From Mycolicibacterium celeriflavum (GTDB taxonomy: Bacteria > Actinomycetota > Actinomycetes > Mycobacteriales > Mycobacteriaceae), in assembly GCF_010731795.1 (NCBI RefSeq), contig NZ_AP022591.1, positions 2,356,001 to 2,420,000 of the forward strand: a stretch of DNA of 64,000 nucleotides. Direction: 5' to 3'. Below, piece by piece: positions 45,185-54,549 of the stretch. The translations under genes and the position numbers were made by a program. Under the pieces are notes generated by a model. That model was not told the origin of the DNA, did no database searches, and worked only from the letters and a program-made list of their open reading frames with translations. How positions within the stretch are numbered: position 1 is the stretch's first letter; each line of letters starts with the position of its first letter.

Positions 45185-45764
45185 CGGCGTGCTCGACGAC
45201 GGCGTCCAGGTCGGTGCCCAGCCGGCCCGCCAGCCACTGCTGGGCCAGCTCGGCCATCGCGCCGGTGTACATCGCCGCGCCGACCTGGGCGGCGACCGAG
45301 TCGGTGTTCGGCTGCAACCGCCAACCCTCGGTGAGCACGCCCTCGCGCAGCAGGTCCTGCGTCGCGGCCCGGCGCGCTGACAGCACAGGGTTCGATCGCG
45401 CGTCGGTGAACAACACCCGCCCGCGGCGAGGATCCTCGGAACTGAACCCGAGCACCGCGGCGATCCCCGCGCGCGTCCTGGCCCGCAGTGAGTCGCCGGC
45501 CTGCGACATCGCGGCCTCGACCGCCTCGGCCAACTGGGCGCTCACCTGGTCGTAGACCGCCCCGAGCAGGTCGTCGGTGTCGGCGAAGCTCTCGTAGAAG
45601 TACCGCGTGTTGAACCCGCACTCCCGGCACACCGATCGCACCGACACCGCGGCCTCACCGCCCTCGCCGAAGAGCCGGAAAGCGGCATCGATGAGCTGCG
45701 CACGGCGTTCGGCGCGGCGGTCCGTCAGCGGCACGCCCGCCCAGCGGGTGGGACTCGACACCAC
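45165..45764 (-). CDS. TetR family regulator
   Basis: About 199 residues from the GTG at 45764 (or 45761); the frame is open to 45839, but that part overlaps the operator region. TetR HTH: RRAQLIDAAFRLFGEGGEAA, VRSVCRECGFNTRYFYESFA. The C-terminal domain (LAQQWLAGRLGTDLDAVVEH) is unassigned. It is divergent from an MpaB-family oxygenase gene, with stacked inverted repeats between. Confidence 0.85.
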   Translation of the reverse strand: MVSSPTRWAGVPLTDRRAERRAQLIDAAFRLFGEGGEAAVSVRSVCRECGFNTRYFYESFADTDDLLGAVYDQVSAQLAEAVEAAMSQAGDSLRARTRAGIAAVLGFSSEDPRRGRVLFTDARSNPVLSARRAATQDLLREGVLTEGWRLQPNTDSVAAQVGAAMYTGAMAELAQQWLAGRLGTDLDAVVEHAVSQVLR

Positions 45765-45791
45765 CTCAGCGTAGGCCCGCCATCGCCAACT

Positions 45792-45823
45792 CTGGTCACA
45801 TACGTGACCAGAATGTATTCTGG
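45792..45823. promoter_or_regulatory. Stacked TetR operators
   Basis: Two overlapping perfect inverted repeats: CTGGTCAC-ATAC-GTGACCAG (45792-45811) and CCAGAAT-GT-ATTCTGG (45808-45823). A looser GGTTACG..CGTGACC follows to about 45836. The plus-strand TANNNT -10 candidate TATTCT (45816-45821) lies inside the second repeat, so binding would block the oxygenase promoter. Confidence 0.65.
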
Positions 45824-45862
45824 TTACGACCGTGACCAAGGTTTCGTGAGCAAGGAGCCGAC

Positions 45863-46861
45863 GTGATTCTGCTGCCGCACCAGTTCATCGGAGAGTTCCT
45901 CAACCAGCGCTTCGACAAGGACGTGCGACGCAACTACTTCCGCGGCATCGAATTCGCCGCCCCCGTGGGCGACCCGGGCTGGTTCGGTCCGGGTAGCGCG
46001 GTCTGGCACGTGCACTCGCACATGCAGGCGCTGATCTTCGGGTTGCAGTGTGCGGCGTTCATGGAGCGGCTCGACCCGTCGATCTACTGGATGGGCATGC
46101 ACCACTCACGGCTGGTGAAGCGCGACGAAAACGGTGTCGGTCGACCGGAGATCGATCCCAAGGGTGCCGCCGTACGCCTCGGTCATTCGATCGCGTTCTT
46201 CATCGGCACGGCCTACGGGTCCACCGAGACCGCGGAGCGGCTGGCGCAGACGGTGCGGTCGATGCACCACACCATCAAGGGCACCCGCCCGGACGGCGCC
46301 CGCTACGACGCCGACGACCCGGACTGGCTGCGGTGGAATTACGCCACCGTGGTCTGGGGCCTCGCGACCGCACACGAGCTATATCACCCGAACCCGTTGC
46401 GCGGCAAGAAGATCGACCGCTACTACCGCGAGTTTGTGCGCGTCGGCCACGCGCTGGGCGGCACCGACCTGCCCGAGACCAAGGCCGAGGTCGCCGAATG
46501 CCTGAAGTCCTACCTGCCGCGGCTGGCCGTCACGCACGGCACGGCGGTGGCCACCGGACCGGGCCTGCCGCTGGCGCAGAGCGCGATCAACTGGGCCATC
46601 CGCGACACCATGCCGCCTTGGGCCAAGCAGTTGATCCAGCACAAGGACCCCAATATCATCGAGCGCACCACCCGCCGGGCGACCGTCTGGTCGGTCATCA
46701 ACGCGTTGCACCTGGCGCAGGGACCCATCCCGGAGTTCCAGCAGGCGCAAGCCAGGGTGGCGTCGGGCACCGACGTGCCGCACACGCTGCCGACGTATCA
46801 GCCGGGCGACGACCCGGTCCGCAGCCGCGAGGAAGTGGAGCGCGCTTTCGCGCAGGCCTGA
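45863..46861 (+). CDS. MpaB/DUF2236 family oxygenase-like protein
   Basis: 332 residues from the GTG at 45863, with AAGGAG six bases upstream. The family signature is RLAQTVRSMHHTIKGTRPDG, with WNYATVVWGLATAHELYH further on, which supplies the conserved histidine and arginine that bind a haem or metal in related latex-clearing Lcp proteins (family knowledge). Lcp-like function is only an analogy. Regulated by the divergent TetR (inference). Confidence 0.85.
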   Translation: MILLPHQFIGEFLNQRFDKDVRRNYFRGIEFAAPVGDPGWFGPGSAVWHVHSHMQALIFGLQCAAFMERLDPSIYWMGMHHSRLVKRDENGVGRPEIDPKGAAVRLGHSIAFFIGTAYGSTETAERLAQTVRSMHHTIKGTRPDGARYDADDPDWLRWNYATVVWGLATAHELYHPNPLRGKKIDRYYREFVRVGHALGGTDLPETKAEVAECLKSYLPRLAVTHGTAVATGPGLPLAQSAINWAIRDTMPPWAKQLIQHKDPNIIERTTRRATVWSVINALHLAQGPIPEFQQAQARVASGTDVPHTLPTYQPGDDPVRSREEVERAFAQA

Positions 46862-46938
46862 CCCTGGAAAAGCAACGCCCGGTGTGAGCCGGTCCACAGC
46901 TTTTCGCGGCTCACCGCCGATTTTGAGACACTGCAGGG

Positions 46939-48306
46939 ATGAGTACCACGCCGAAGACCAAGCACCGCGAGGTTGCCAGGCTGGACCGGGTCCCGCTGCC
47001 CATCGAGGCTGCTCGCGTCGGCGCGACGGGTTGGCAGATAACTCGCACCGGCGCGCGCGTCGTCACGAACCTCGCCGGCCGCGGCTCGTGGCAGCAGAAG
47101 ATCATCAAGCAGATCCCGCAGACGTTCGCCGACCTGGGCCCCACCTACGTCAAGTTCGGCCAGATCATCGCGTCGAGTCCCGGCGCCTTCGGGGAGCCGC
47201 TGTCCAAGGAGTTCCGCAGCCTGCTCGACCGGGTGCCGCCCGCGGACGCCAATGAAGTGCACAAGCTGTTCGTCGAGGACCTCGGCGACGAGCCGGCGAA
47301 TCTGTTCAAGAGCTTCGACGACAAGCCGTTCGCCTCCGCGTCCATCGCGCAGGTGCACTACGCGACGCTGCACAGCGGTGAAGAGGTCGTCGTCAAGATC
47401 CAGCGACCCGGCATCCGCCGACGCGTCGCGGCCGACCTGCAGATCCTCAAGCGGGGCGCGCGCCTGGTGGAGTTCGCCAAGCTGGGCCAGCGCCTGAGCG
47501 CCCAGGACGTCGTCGCCGACTTCGCCGACAACCTCGCCGAGGAACTGGACTTCCGGCTCGAGGCTCAGTCGATGGACGCCTGGGTGTCGCACATGCACGC
47601 TTCGCCCCTGGGCCGCAACATCCGTGTGCCGCAAGTTTATTGGGATCTGACCAGCGAACGCGTGCTGACGATGGAGCGCATCCAGGGCACCCGCATCGAC
47701 GACGTGAAAACCATCCGCCAGAAAGGCTTCGACGGCACCGAACTCGTGAAGGCCCTGCTGTTCAGCGTCTTCGAAGGCGGCCTGCGCCACGGCCTGTTCC
47801 ACGGTGACCTGCACGCGGGCAACCTCTACGTCGACGACGACGGCAAGATCGTGTTCTTCGACTTCGGAATCATGGGCCGCGTCGACCCACGCACCCGCTG
47901 GCTGCTGCGGGAGCTGGTGTACGCGCTGCTGGTGAAGAAGGACCACGCCGCGGCGGGCAAGATCGTCGTGCTGATGGGCGCCGTCGGCACCGTGAAGCCC
48001 GAGGCCCAGGCGGCCAAGGACCTGGAGAAGTTCGCGACACCGCTGACGATGTCGACGCTGGGCGATATGAGCTACGCCGAGATCGGCAAGCAACTGTCCA
48101 CGCTGGCCGAGGCCTACGACGTCAAGCTGCCGCGCGAACTCGTGCTGATCGGCAAGCAGTTCCTCTACGTGGAGCGCTACATGAAGCTTCTCGCCCCGAA
48201 GTGGCAGATGATGTCCGATCCGCAGCTGACGGGGTATTTCGCCAACTTCATGGTCGAGGTCAGCCGGGAGCATTCCGACGAACTCGACAGCGAGGTGCAG
48301 ACCTAA
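46939..48306 (+). CDS. ABC1/UbiB family atypical kinase (Rv0647c-like)
   Basis: 455 residues. ABC1 motifs: the KxGQ-type PTYVKFGQIIASSPGAFGEP, the lysine in EEVVVKIQRPGI, the kinase loop FHGDLHAGNLYVDDDGKIVF and the metal motif DFGIMGR. UbiB-type proteins act as ATPases in isoprenoid or quinone biosynthesis. The order with lipG and the mmaA genes matches M. tuberculosis. Confidence 0.92.
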   Translation: MSTTPKTKHREVARLDRVPLPIEAARVGATGWQITRTGARVVTNLAGRGSWQQKIIKQIPQTFADLGPTYVKFGQIIASSPGAFGEPLSKEFRSLLDRVPPADANEVHKLFVEDLGDEPANLFKSFDDKPFASASIAQVHYATLHSGEEVVVKIQRPGIRRRVAADLQILKRGARLVEFAKLGQRLSAQDVVADFADNLAEELDFRLEAQSMDAWVSHMHASPLGRNIRVPQVYWDLTSERVLTMERIQGTRIDDVKTIRQKGFDGTELVKALLFSVFEGGLRHGLFHGDLHAGNLYVDDDGKIVFFDFGIMGRVDPRTRWLLRELVYALLVKKDHAAAGKIVVLMGAVGTVKPEAQAAKDLEKFATPLTMSTLGDMSYAEIGKQLSTLAEAYDVKLPRELVLIGKQFLYVERYMKLLAPKWQMMSDPQLTGYFANFMVEVSREHSDELDSEVQT

Positions 48307-49209
48307 GTGCAGATACGAAGCGGCACCGCCAAATCAGGCGCGCTCGACATCCACTACGAGGACATGGGTGACCCGAACGACCCGGCGGTGCTCCTCATCA
48401 TGGGCCTGGGCGCGCAGCTCCTGTTGTGGCGCAAGGACTTCTGCGAGAAGCTCGTCAACCAGGGGCTGCGGGTCATCCGCTACGACAACCGCGATGTCGG
48501 CTTGTCATCGAAACTTCCCGGGCTGCACAGCGGCACCCGACTGCTGCCGCGGATGCTGCGCTCGATGGTGGGGTTGCGCAGCCCGGCGGGCTACACGCTC
48601 GAAGACATGGCCGACGACGCCGCCGCGCTGCTCGACCACCTGAACATCGACCGAGCCCACATCGTCGGGGCGTCGATGGGCGGCATGATCGCCCAGGTCT
48701 TCGCCGCCCGGCACAAGCCGCGTACGAGGACGCTGGCCATCATCTTCTCGAGCAACAACCAAGCGTTGTTGCCGCCGCCGGGTCCACGGCATCTCCTCGC
48801 GATCCTGACGCGGCCCAAGGACTCCTCCCGCGAGGCCGTCATCGAGAACGCCATCAGGGTCAGCAAGATCATCGGCAGCCCCGGCTACCCCGCTACCGAG
48901 GAGCGGCTCCGCGCCGACGCCATCGAGGGTTACGACCGCTCCTACTACCCCGCAGGCATCGGGCGCCATTTCGCCGCGATCCTGGGCAGCGGCAGCCTGC
49001 GCCACTACGACCGCGAGATCACCGCGCCGACGGTGGTCCTGCACGGCAAGGCCGACAAACTGATGCGGCCGTTCGGCGGGCGGGCGATCGCCAAATCGAT
49101 CAGCAACGCCCGGCTGGTGCTGTTCGACGGGATGGGCCACGAGCTACCCGAGCCGCTGTGGGACGACATCATCGGCGAGCTGAAGACGAACTTCGCCGCG
49201 ATTGCCTAG
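48307..49209 (+). CDS. lipG: Alpha/beta hydrolase LipG
   Basis: 300 residues from a GTG immediately after the preceding stop, so translation is coupled. The nucleophile elbow is GASMGGMIAQVFA, the acid region is LHGKADKLMRPFGG and the histidine is in DGMGHELPEPLW. An intracellular esterase or lipase. Between the ABC1 gene and the mycolate methyltransferases, as Rv0646c. Confidence 0.92.
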   Translation: MQIRSGTAKSGALDIHYEDMGDPNDPAVLLIMGLGAQLLLWRKDFCEKLVNQGLRVIRYDNRDVGLSSKLPGLHSGTRLLPRMLRSMVGLRSPAGYTLEDMADDAAALLDHLNIDRAHIVGASMGGMIAQVFAARHKPRTRTLAIIFSSNNQALLPPPGPRHLLAILTRPKDSSREAVIENAIRVSKIIGSPGYPATEERLRADAIEGYDRSYYPAGIGRHFAAILGSGSLRHYDREITAPTVVLHGKADKLMRPFGGRAIAKSISNARLVLFDGMGHELPEPLWDDIIGELKTNFAAIA

Positions 49210-49336
49210 ACCTGGACGAATTCTTCATAATTCGTGAGCTGACGCGATGAGCGGTAGATTCAGCACGGAACGCTTCGGGCTTGACTGCCGCCACCGGCGA
49301 TCGCCCCGCTTCTGACCTGCCCCGGAAAGGCACGAC

Positions 49337-50206
49337 ATGGCTTCAACGCGCAAATTGACCCCGCATTTCGCCGATGTGCAGGCCCACTACGACCTGTCCG
49401 ACGAGTTCTTCCGCCTGTGGCTCGACCCCTCGCAGACCTACAGCTGCGCGTATTTCGAGCGCGACGACATGACACTCGAGCAGGCCCAGCAGGCGAAGGT
49501 CGACCTGGCGCTGGGCAAGCTGGGCCTACAGCCGGGTATGACGCTGCTCGACGTCGGCTGCGGCTGGGGTTCGACGATGCTGCGGGCGATCGAGAAGTAC
49601 GACGTGAACGTCGTCGGCCTCACCCTGAGCGCGAACCAGCACGCCCATGTCGAGAAGGCGTTCGCGGCATCGGACAGCCCGCGCGACAAGCGGGTGCTGC
49701 TGCAGGGTTGGGAGCAGTTCGATGAGCCCGTGGACCGGATCGTGTCGATCGGCGCATTCGAGCACTTCGGCAGGGACCGCTGGGACGACTTCTTCGCCAT
49801 GGCTCACCGGGTGTTGCCCGACGACGGAGTGATGCTGCTGCACACCATCACCGCGCTCACCCTGCCGCAGATGGCCGAACGCGGTATGCCCCTGACGTTT
49901 TCGGTGGCACGGTTCGTCAAATTCATCCTCACCGAGATCTTCCCGGGCGGGTACCTGCCGACGATCGAACTGGTCGGCGAGCATGCGGAGAAGGCCGGTT
50001 TCGAGTTGACCCGGCGCCAGAGCCTGCAGCCGCACTACGCGCGCACGCTCGACTGCTGGGCGGAGGCGCTCGAAGCGCACAAGGACGAGGCGATCGCGGT
50101 TCAGTCCGAGGAGGTCTACGACCGCTACATGCACTACCTGACCGGATGTGCGCACGGCTTCCGCGTCGGCTACATCGACGTCAACCAGTTCACCCTGGCC
50201 AAATAG
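49337..50206 (+). CDS. Mycolic acid methyltransferase, MmaA2/CmaA-type cyclopropane synthase
   Basis: 289 residues. SAM motif LDVGCGWGSTMLR; family motifs YSCAYFERDDMTLEQAQQ and IGAFEHFGRDRWDDFF. The C-terminus GYIDVNQFTLAK matches the MmaA1/MmaA2/CmaA1 group, and the overall closeness to MmaA2 (LTRRQSLQPHYARTLDCWAE) is by eye. It would modify a double bond of a mycolate on ACP. GAFEHFG, with Gly first, differs from the EAFEHFG of the next gene. The downstream stop codon lies in a tandem repeat. Confidence 0.88.
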   Translation: MASTRKLTPHFADVQAHYDLSDEFFRLWLDPSQTYSCAYFERDDMTLEQAQQAKVDLALGKLGLQPGMTLLDVGCGWGSTMLRAIEKYDVNVVGLTLSANQHAHVEKAFAASDSPRDKRVLLQGWEQFDEPVDRIVSIGAFEHFGRDRWDDFFAMAHRVLPDDGVMLLHTITALTLPQMAERGMPLTFSVARFVKFILTEIFPGGYLPTIELVGEHAEKAGFELTRRQSLQPHYARTLDCWAEALEAHKDEAIAVQSEEVYDRYMHYLTGCAHGFRVGYIDVNQFTLAK

Positions 50207-50275
50207 CCGGCTCGGCCGGCGTGGCCAAATAGCCGGCTCGGCCGGCGTGGCCAAATAGCCGGCGTGGCCAAATAG
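50196..50275 (+). repeat. 26-bp tandem repeat across the methyltransferase stop codon
   Basis: Two perfect 26-bp copies (50196-50221, 50222-50247), a shortened 17-bp third copy (50248-50264) and the first 11 bp of a fourth (50265-50275). Each starts TGGCCAAATAG, which contains the last sense codons and TAG stop of the gene, so the stop is repeated downstream. Confidence 0.85.
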
Positions 50276-50403
50276 TCATCGGAGTGGCGGCCCCGCCGAA
50301 TTAGGGTCAAACTCTGGCCGAACGCTAGGGTGTACGACCAGATCATCATGTGACGATGCGCAGGTGAGCGTCACGTCATCGGGAAAGGCCAAGCAGGGGA
50401 AAT

Positions 50404-51315
50404 ATGTCTGACAACTCATCCGGCACGAAGGACATGACTCCTCATTTCGAGGACATCCAGGCCCATTACGACCTGTCGGACGACTTCTTCGGCGTTTTTC
50501 AGGACCCGACGCGCAAGTACAGCTGTGCGTACTTCACCAGCCCGACCGTGACGTTGTCCGAGGCCCAGATCGCCAACGTCGACCAGCACCTGGACAAGCT
50601 CGAGCTCAAGCCGGGGATGACGCTGCTCGAGGTCGGCTGCGGCTGGGGCCTTACCCTGCAGCGCGCGCTGGAGAAGTACGACGTCAACGTCATCGGCCTC
50701 ACCCTGAGCAAGAACCAGAAGGCGTACTGCGATCAGCTGCTGAGCAGGATCGACACCGAGCGCACCTTCGACGTACGGCTGGAGGGCTGGGAGCAGTTTC
50801 ATTCCCCCGTCGACCGCATCGTGTCCATCGAGGCCTTCGAGCACTTCGGCTTCGAACGATACGACGACTTCTTCAAGACCTGCTTCGACATCCTGCCCGA
50901 CGACGGCCGGATGACCATCCAATCCAGCGTGGGCTATCACCCCTACGACCTGGCCGAGCGCGGCAAGAAGCTGACCTTCGAGCTGGCGCGCTTCATCAAG
51001 TTCATGATCACCGAGATCTTCCCCGGCGGCCGCTTGCCGACCACCCAGATGATGATCGAGCACGGCGAGAAGGCCGGCTTCGTAGTGCCAGAGGCGCAAT
51101 CGCTGCGCAACCACTACATCAAGACCCTCGGCATCTGGGCCAGCCGGCTGGAGCACAGCAAGGACAAGGCGATCGCCGCGGCTGGCGTCGAGAACTACGA
51201 GCGCTACATGCGTTATCTGACCGGCGCCCAGCACTACTTCGTCGATGAGGCCATCGACGTCAGTCTGGTCACCTACCTGAAGCCTGGCGCCGCAACCCAG
51301 GCCGCCAATACATAG
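50404..51315 (+). CDS. mmaA4: Mycolic acid methyltransferase, MmaA4 (Hma)-like
   Basis: 303 residues. SAM motif [40 protein letters not shown] and [20 protein letters not shown] resemble MmaA4, as does the C-terminus [12 protein letters not shown]. MmaA4 makes hydroxymycolate, the precursor of keto- and methoxymycolates. The symbol is by resemblance and position. It has GGGGAA before ATG at 50404. Confidence 0.85.
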   Translation: MSDNSSGTKDMTPHFEDIQAHYDLSDDFFGVFQDPTRKYSCAYFTSPTVTLSEAQIANVDQHLDKLELKPGMTLLEVGCGWGLTLQRALEKYDVNVIGLTLSKNQKAYCDQLLSRIDTERTFDVRLEGWEQFHSPVDRIVSIEAFEHFGFERYDDFFKTCFDILPDDGRMTIQSSVGYHPYDLAERGKKLTFELARFIKFMITEIFPGGRLPTTQMMIEHGEKAGFVVPEAQSLRNHYIKTLGIWASRLEHSKDKAIAAAGVENYERYMRYLTGAQHYFVDEAIDVSLVTYLKPGAATQAANT

Positions 51316-51362
51316 GGAAAACCCCGATTCGCTCAGCCTGACTAACCGCTACCGTTTCGCCC

Positions 51363-51701
51363 ATGAGCGACTGCGGCGAAGCCGCGTGCTATCTGGCGGA
51401 GTGGTATCTGCCTGAGCTCACCGAGCAGTGCGTCGACGACCTGGTCGCGCGCCTCGACGCGGCCGCGGCCGCCGCCACCGGTGAAGGCACTCCGGTTCAG
51501 TTGCTGCTCACGGTATCGGTCCCCAGCGACGAGGTGCTCTACGGCGTTTTCGACGCCGGCTCACAAGAGATCGTCTCCCGGACCTGCGTCGCTGCGGGCG
51601 CACCGCATCAACGGCTCTCGGCGAAAGTCGGCACCCGAATCCGGCATGATGTCCACGACGTTGCCACGGTTTGCCGGCCCGGTCGGATCTCGCCGCATTA
51701 A
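51363..51701 (+). CDS. Small protein of unknown function
   Basis: 112 residues. No signal peptide or membrane segment. It opens MSDCGEAACYLAEWYLPELT, then a helical region and a beta pair around LLLTVSVPSDEVLYGVFDAG. I do not recognise the family; it may be related to small ferredoxin-like alpha/beta proteins. It lies 47 bp after mmaA4 and upstream of the large LuxR-type ATPase regulator, so could be its partner. Confidence 0.55.
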   Translation: MSDCGEAACYLAEWYLPELTEQCVDDLVARLDAAAAAATGEGTPVQLLLTVSVPSDEVLYGVFDAGSQEIVSRTCVAAGAPHQRLSAKVGTRIRHDVHDVATVCRPGRISPH

Positions 51702-51787
51702 GCGCTTCTCTTAGCAGGTATAACCGCTCGGCGACGGCTGCGTAGTCCTGGGGTCAGCGGGGTACCCTCGCTTTGCTGTCTCTCGAG

Positions 51788-54541
51788 GTGGGGCCATTGG
51801 TTTCCGGCGTAGTCGAACGTCCGGCCGAGTTCCGGGCGGTCAGAGATCTTCTGCGATCAGCCGTCGACGGGCCCTGCGCGCTGGTCATCGAGGGGGAACC
51901 GGGAGCGGGCAAGACCACCCTGTGGCTCGCAGGTATCTCCGCGGCCGGTGAAAGCGGCTTCGGTGTGTTGACGGCACGAGTGGGGCAGGCGGAGACCGCC
52001 TTGGCGTATGCCGCCGTCGCCGACCTGCTCGGCGGCGTCTCGCCCGAGGTTCTCGCCGGCCTGCCAGAGGTTCAGCGCCTCGCCGTCGATCGGATGCTGC
52101 TGCGCGCCGACGGCGAGGGCCCACCGACCGATCAGGGCGCCGTCGGGGCCGCGGTCACCGCGGTCATCGAGCGACTCTGCGCCGAGCGGCCGCTGCTGGT
52201 CGCGGTGGACGACGTGCAGTGGCTCGACCCGTCCAGTCAGGCCGTGCTGGCCTTCGCCGCGAGGCGGCTCACTGGACGGGTGGGCATGCTGCTCACCGAA
52301 CGCACCGAAAACGAAGGCGCCGGTAACTGGTTGCAGCTGGGCGGCTCGGCGGAGGTGCGGCGGGTTCACGTCGGCCCCCTGAGCCTCGGCGGACTGCACG
52401 CGCTGATCTCAAATCGGCTCGGTCGGTCTTTCCCCCGCCCGACGATGGTCCGGATTGCCGAGATCTCCGGTGGCAACCCGTTCTACGCCCTCGAACTGGC
52501 GCGGGCGGTCGAGGCGGGCGGTTCCCAGTCGGTGCTGCCCGCGACGCTGGCCGAGTTGATGCGCCGGCGCATCGGTCGACTGGACCGCGAAACGCAGGTG
52601 CTGTTGCTGGCCGCCGCGTGCGAGGCGGCGCCGACCGTCGACCTGCTCGCGCGCGTGACACACAGCGACGTCGAGCGCACGGTCGACCTGCTCGAAGAGG
52701 CGAAAGCCAAGGGCATCGTGACGATCGACGGGGACAACGTGGCGTTCACCCACCCGTTGTTGGCGCGCAGCGTCTACACCGATGCGAAGCCGGGCGAGCG
52801 CCGGGCCATGCACCGCTCGCTGGCCGAGGCCGTGGTGCTTCCCGAATCGAGAGCCAGGCACATGGCACTGGCGGCCTCAAGCGCCGACCCGACGACGCTC
52901 GAGGCGCTCGACGTCGCCGCCGGTGCGGCCCGCGCACGTGGTGCACCTGCCGCGGCTGCCGAGCTGCTCGAACTCGCGATCGGTCTCGGCGGGGATACCC
53001 CGGCACGGCGGATTCGCGCCGCCGACCATCATCTACACGCCGGCGACCTCCAACGCGCGCAGTCGCTGCTGGACGGGCTGACCGAACGCGTACCGCGCGG
53101 GGTGCACCGCGCGATGGCGCTGAACCTGTTGGCCAGCATGCAGATTCACAACAACAGCTTCACCGATGCCATCGGCCGGCTCGAGCAGGCGCTCGACAAC
53201 GACGAGGGCGACAGCGAGGTCCGCGTCCGCACTTTGCTGTTGCTGTCCTATGCGTGTCTGAACGCCGGAGAGTTCGGACCGGCCCTGCGGAACGCCGAGC
53301 GGGCCGCGGCGTACGCCGACGACGTCGGTATCGGCGACCTCACGAGTCAGGTGCTGGCGGTGCGGGTGACCATCGCTTGTATGTGCGGTCGCGGCGTCGA
53401 CTGGGTCAGCATGCGCAGGGCATTGGCGCTGCAGGACCTGAACAGCGAGGCGCCGATCGCGTTCCGCGCCAAGGCCAACAACGCGCTGCTGTTGGCGTGG
53501 GTCGGGCGGTTGGACGAGGCCGCTGAGGAGATGGCCGCCGTTCGTCGGCGCTGCGTCGAGCGGGGTGCCGAGACCGACCTGATCTTCGTCGCCGTCTTCA
53601 CCGCGCTGATCGAGATCTGGCGAGGCCGCTACGACGACGCGACACGCGTGGCCGAGGAGACCGTCGAGCGGGCGCAACAACTCGGCGGTGAACACATGCA
53701 CATCGTCGCCATGACCATCCGGTCAGCGGTGGCGGCGTATGCCGGCAGGGAGGACGAGACTCGCGATGCCGCGACGGCGGCGCTCGATCTCGCCGACCGC
53801 TGCGGATCCCCTCGGCTCGCGGACTGGGCGTCGATCAGCCTGGGATTCCTTGAGGTATCGCTCGGGAAGTACGAGCAGGCGCTACAGGTACTTGCGCCGC
53901 TGATCGCTCGGTTCCCGTTCATCCCGAGTACCGAGATCATCACGGTCGGATACGTCCCCGACGCGGTGGAGGCGATGATCGCGCTCGGCCGGGCGGCCGA
54001 GACAGAGCCGATGATCGAGGCGCTGGAGACCAACGGCCGCTTGGTGGACCGACCGTGGATGCTGGCGATGGGAGCGCGGTGCCGCAGCCTCTGGCTGGCC
54101 GCACGAGGTGAGATCGATGCGGCCGCCGACATGGCGAGCCAGGCGTTGCTGCACCACGAGCGTCTGCCGATGCCGTTCGAGCGGGCCCGCACACTGTTGT
54201 TGCTCGGCCAGTTGCAACGACGTCAGCGGCGAAAAGAGTTGTCGCGTACCACGTTGACCGACGCCCTGCATGAGTTCGAGATGCTGGGCACACCGCTGTG
54301 GGCCGAGCGGGCGCGCGCCGAGATCGCACGCGCGAAAGTGTCGGGTGGCAGGAGCATGGGCTTGACGCCGTCGGAGTACCGCGTGGCCGAACTCGCCGCG
54401 TCGGGACTGACGACCAAGGACGTGGCCGCCGCCCTGTTCATCAGCCCGAAGACGGTCGAGACCAACCTGTCGGGCATCTACCGCAAACTGGGGATCAAGT
54501 CGCGGGCCGAACTCGGGCGCGTGTTCGGTGACGACCGCTGA
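51788..54541 (+). CDS. LuxR-type regulator with N-terminal AAA ATPase (LAL/MalT-like)
   Basis: About 917 residues. An AAA ATPase with Walker A EGEPGAGKTTLWLAG near the N-terminus and Walker B LLVAVDDVQWLDPSSQ. A long TPR-like helical region (LAWVGRLDEAAEEMAAVRRR and others) follows. The C-terminal LuxR HTH is LTPSEYRVAELAASGLTTKD, VAAALFISPKTVETNL. The start is uncertain: TTG 51773, GTG 51788 or TTG 51797. Ligands and targets of such regulators are rarely known. Confidence 0.9.
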   Translation: MGPLVSGVVERPAEFRAVRDLLRSAVDGPCALVIEGEPGAGKTTLWLAGISAAGESGFGVLTARVGQAETALAYAAVADLLGGVSPEVLAGLPEVQRLAVDRMLLRADGEGPPTDQGAVGAAVTAVIERLCAERPLLVAVDDVQWLDPSSQAVLAFAARRLTGRVGMLLTERTENEGAGNWLQLGGSAEVRRVHVGPLSLGGLHALISNRLGRSFPRPTMVRIAEISGGNPFYALELARAVEAGGSQSVLPATLAELMRRRIGRLDRETQVLLLAAACEAAPTVDLLARVTHSDVERTVDLLEEAKAKGIVTIDGDNVAFTHPLLARSVYTDAKPGERRAMHRSLAEAVVLPESRARHMALAASSADPTTLEALDVAAGAARARGAPAAAAELLELAIGLGGDTPARRIRAADHHLHAGDLQRAQSLLDGLTERVPRGVHRAMALNLLASMQIHNNSFTDAIGRLEQALDNDEGDSEVRVRTLLLLSYACLNAGEFGPALRNAERAAAYADDVGIGDLTSQVLAVRVTIACMCGRGVDWVSMRRALALQDLNSEAPIAFRAKANNALLLAWVGRLDEAAEEMAAVRRRCVERGAETDLIFVAVFTALIEIWRGRYDDATRVAEETVERAQQLGGEHMHIVAMTIRSAVAAYAGREDETRDAATAALDLADRCGSPRLADWASISLGFLEVSLGKYEQALQVLAPLIARFPFIPSTEIITVGYVPDAVEAMIALGRAAETEPMIEALETNGRLVDRPWMLAMGARCRSLWLAARGEIDAAADMASQALLHHERLPMPFERARTLLLLGQLQRRQRRKELSRTTLTDALHEFEMLGTPLWAERARAEIARAKVSGGRSMGLTPSEYRVAELAASGLTTKDVAAALFISPKTVETNLSGIYRKLGIKSRAELGRVFGDDR

Positions 54542-54549
54542 GCGCAACT

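Noticed and set aside
50196..50275. Tandem repeat considered as a CRISPR array
   Set aside because: The copies are contiguous without unique spacers and no cas genes are near; it is a simple tandem repeat.
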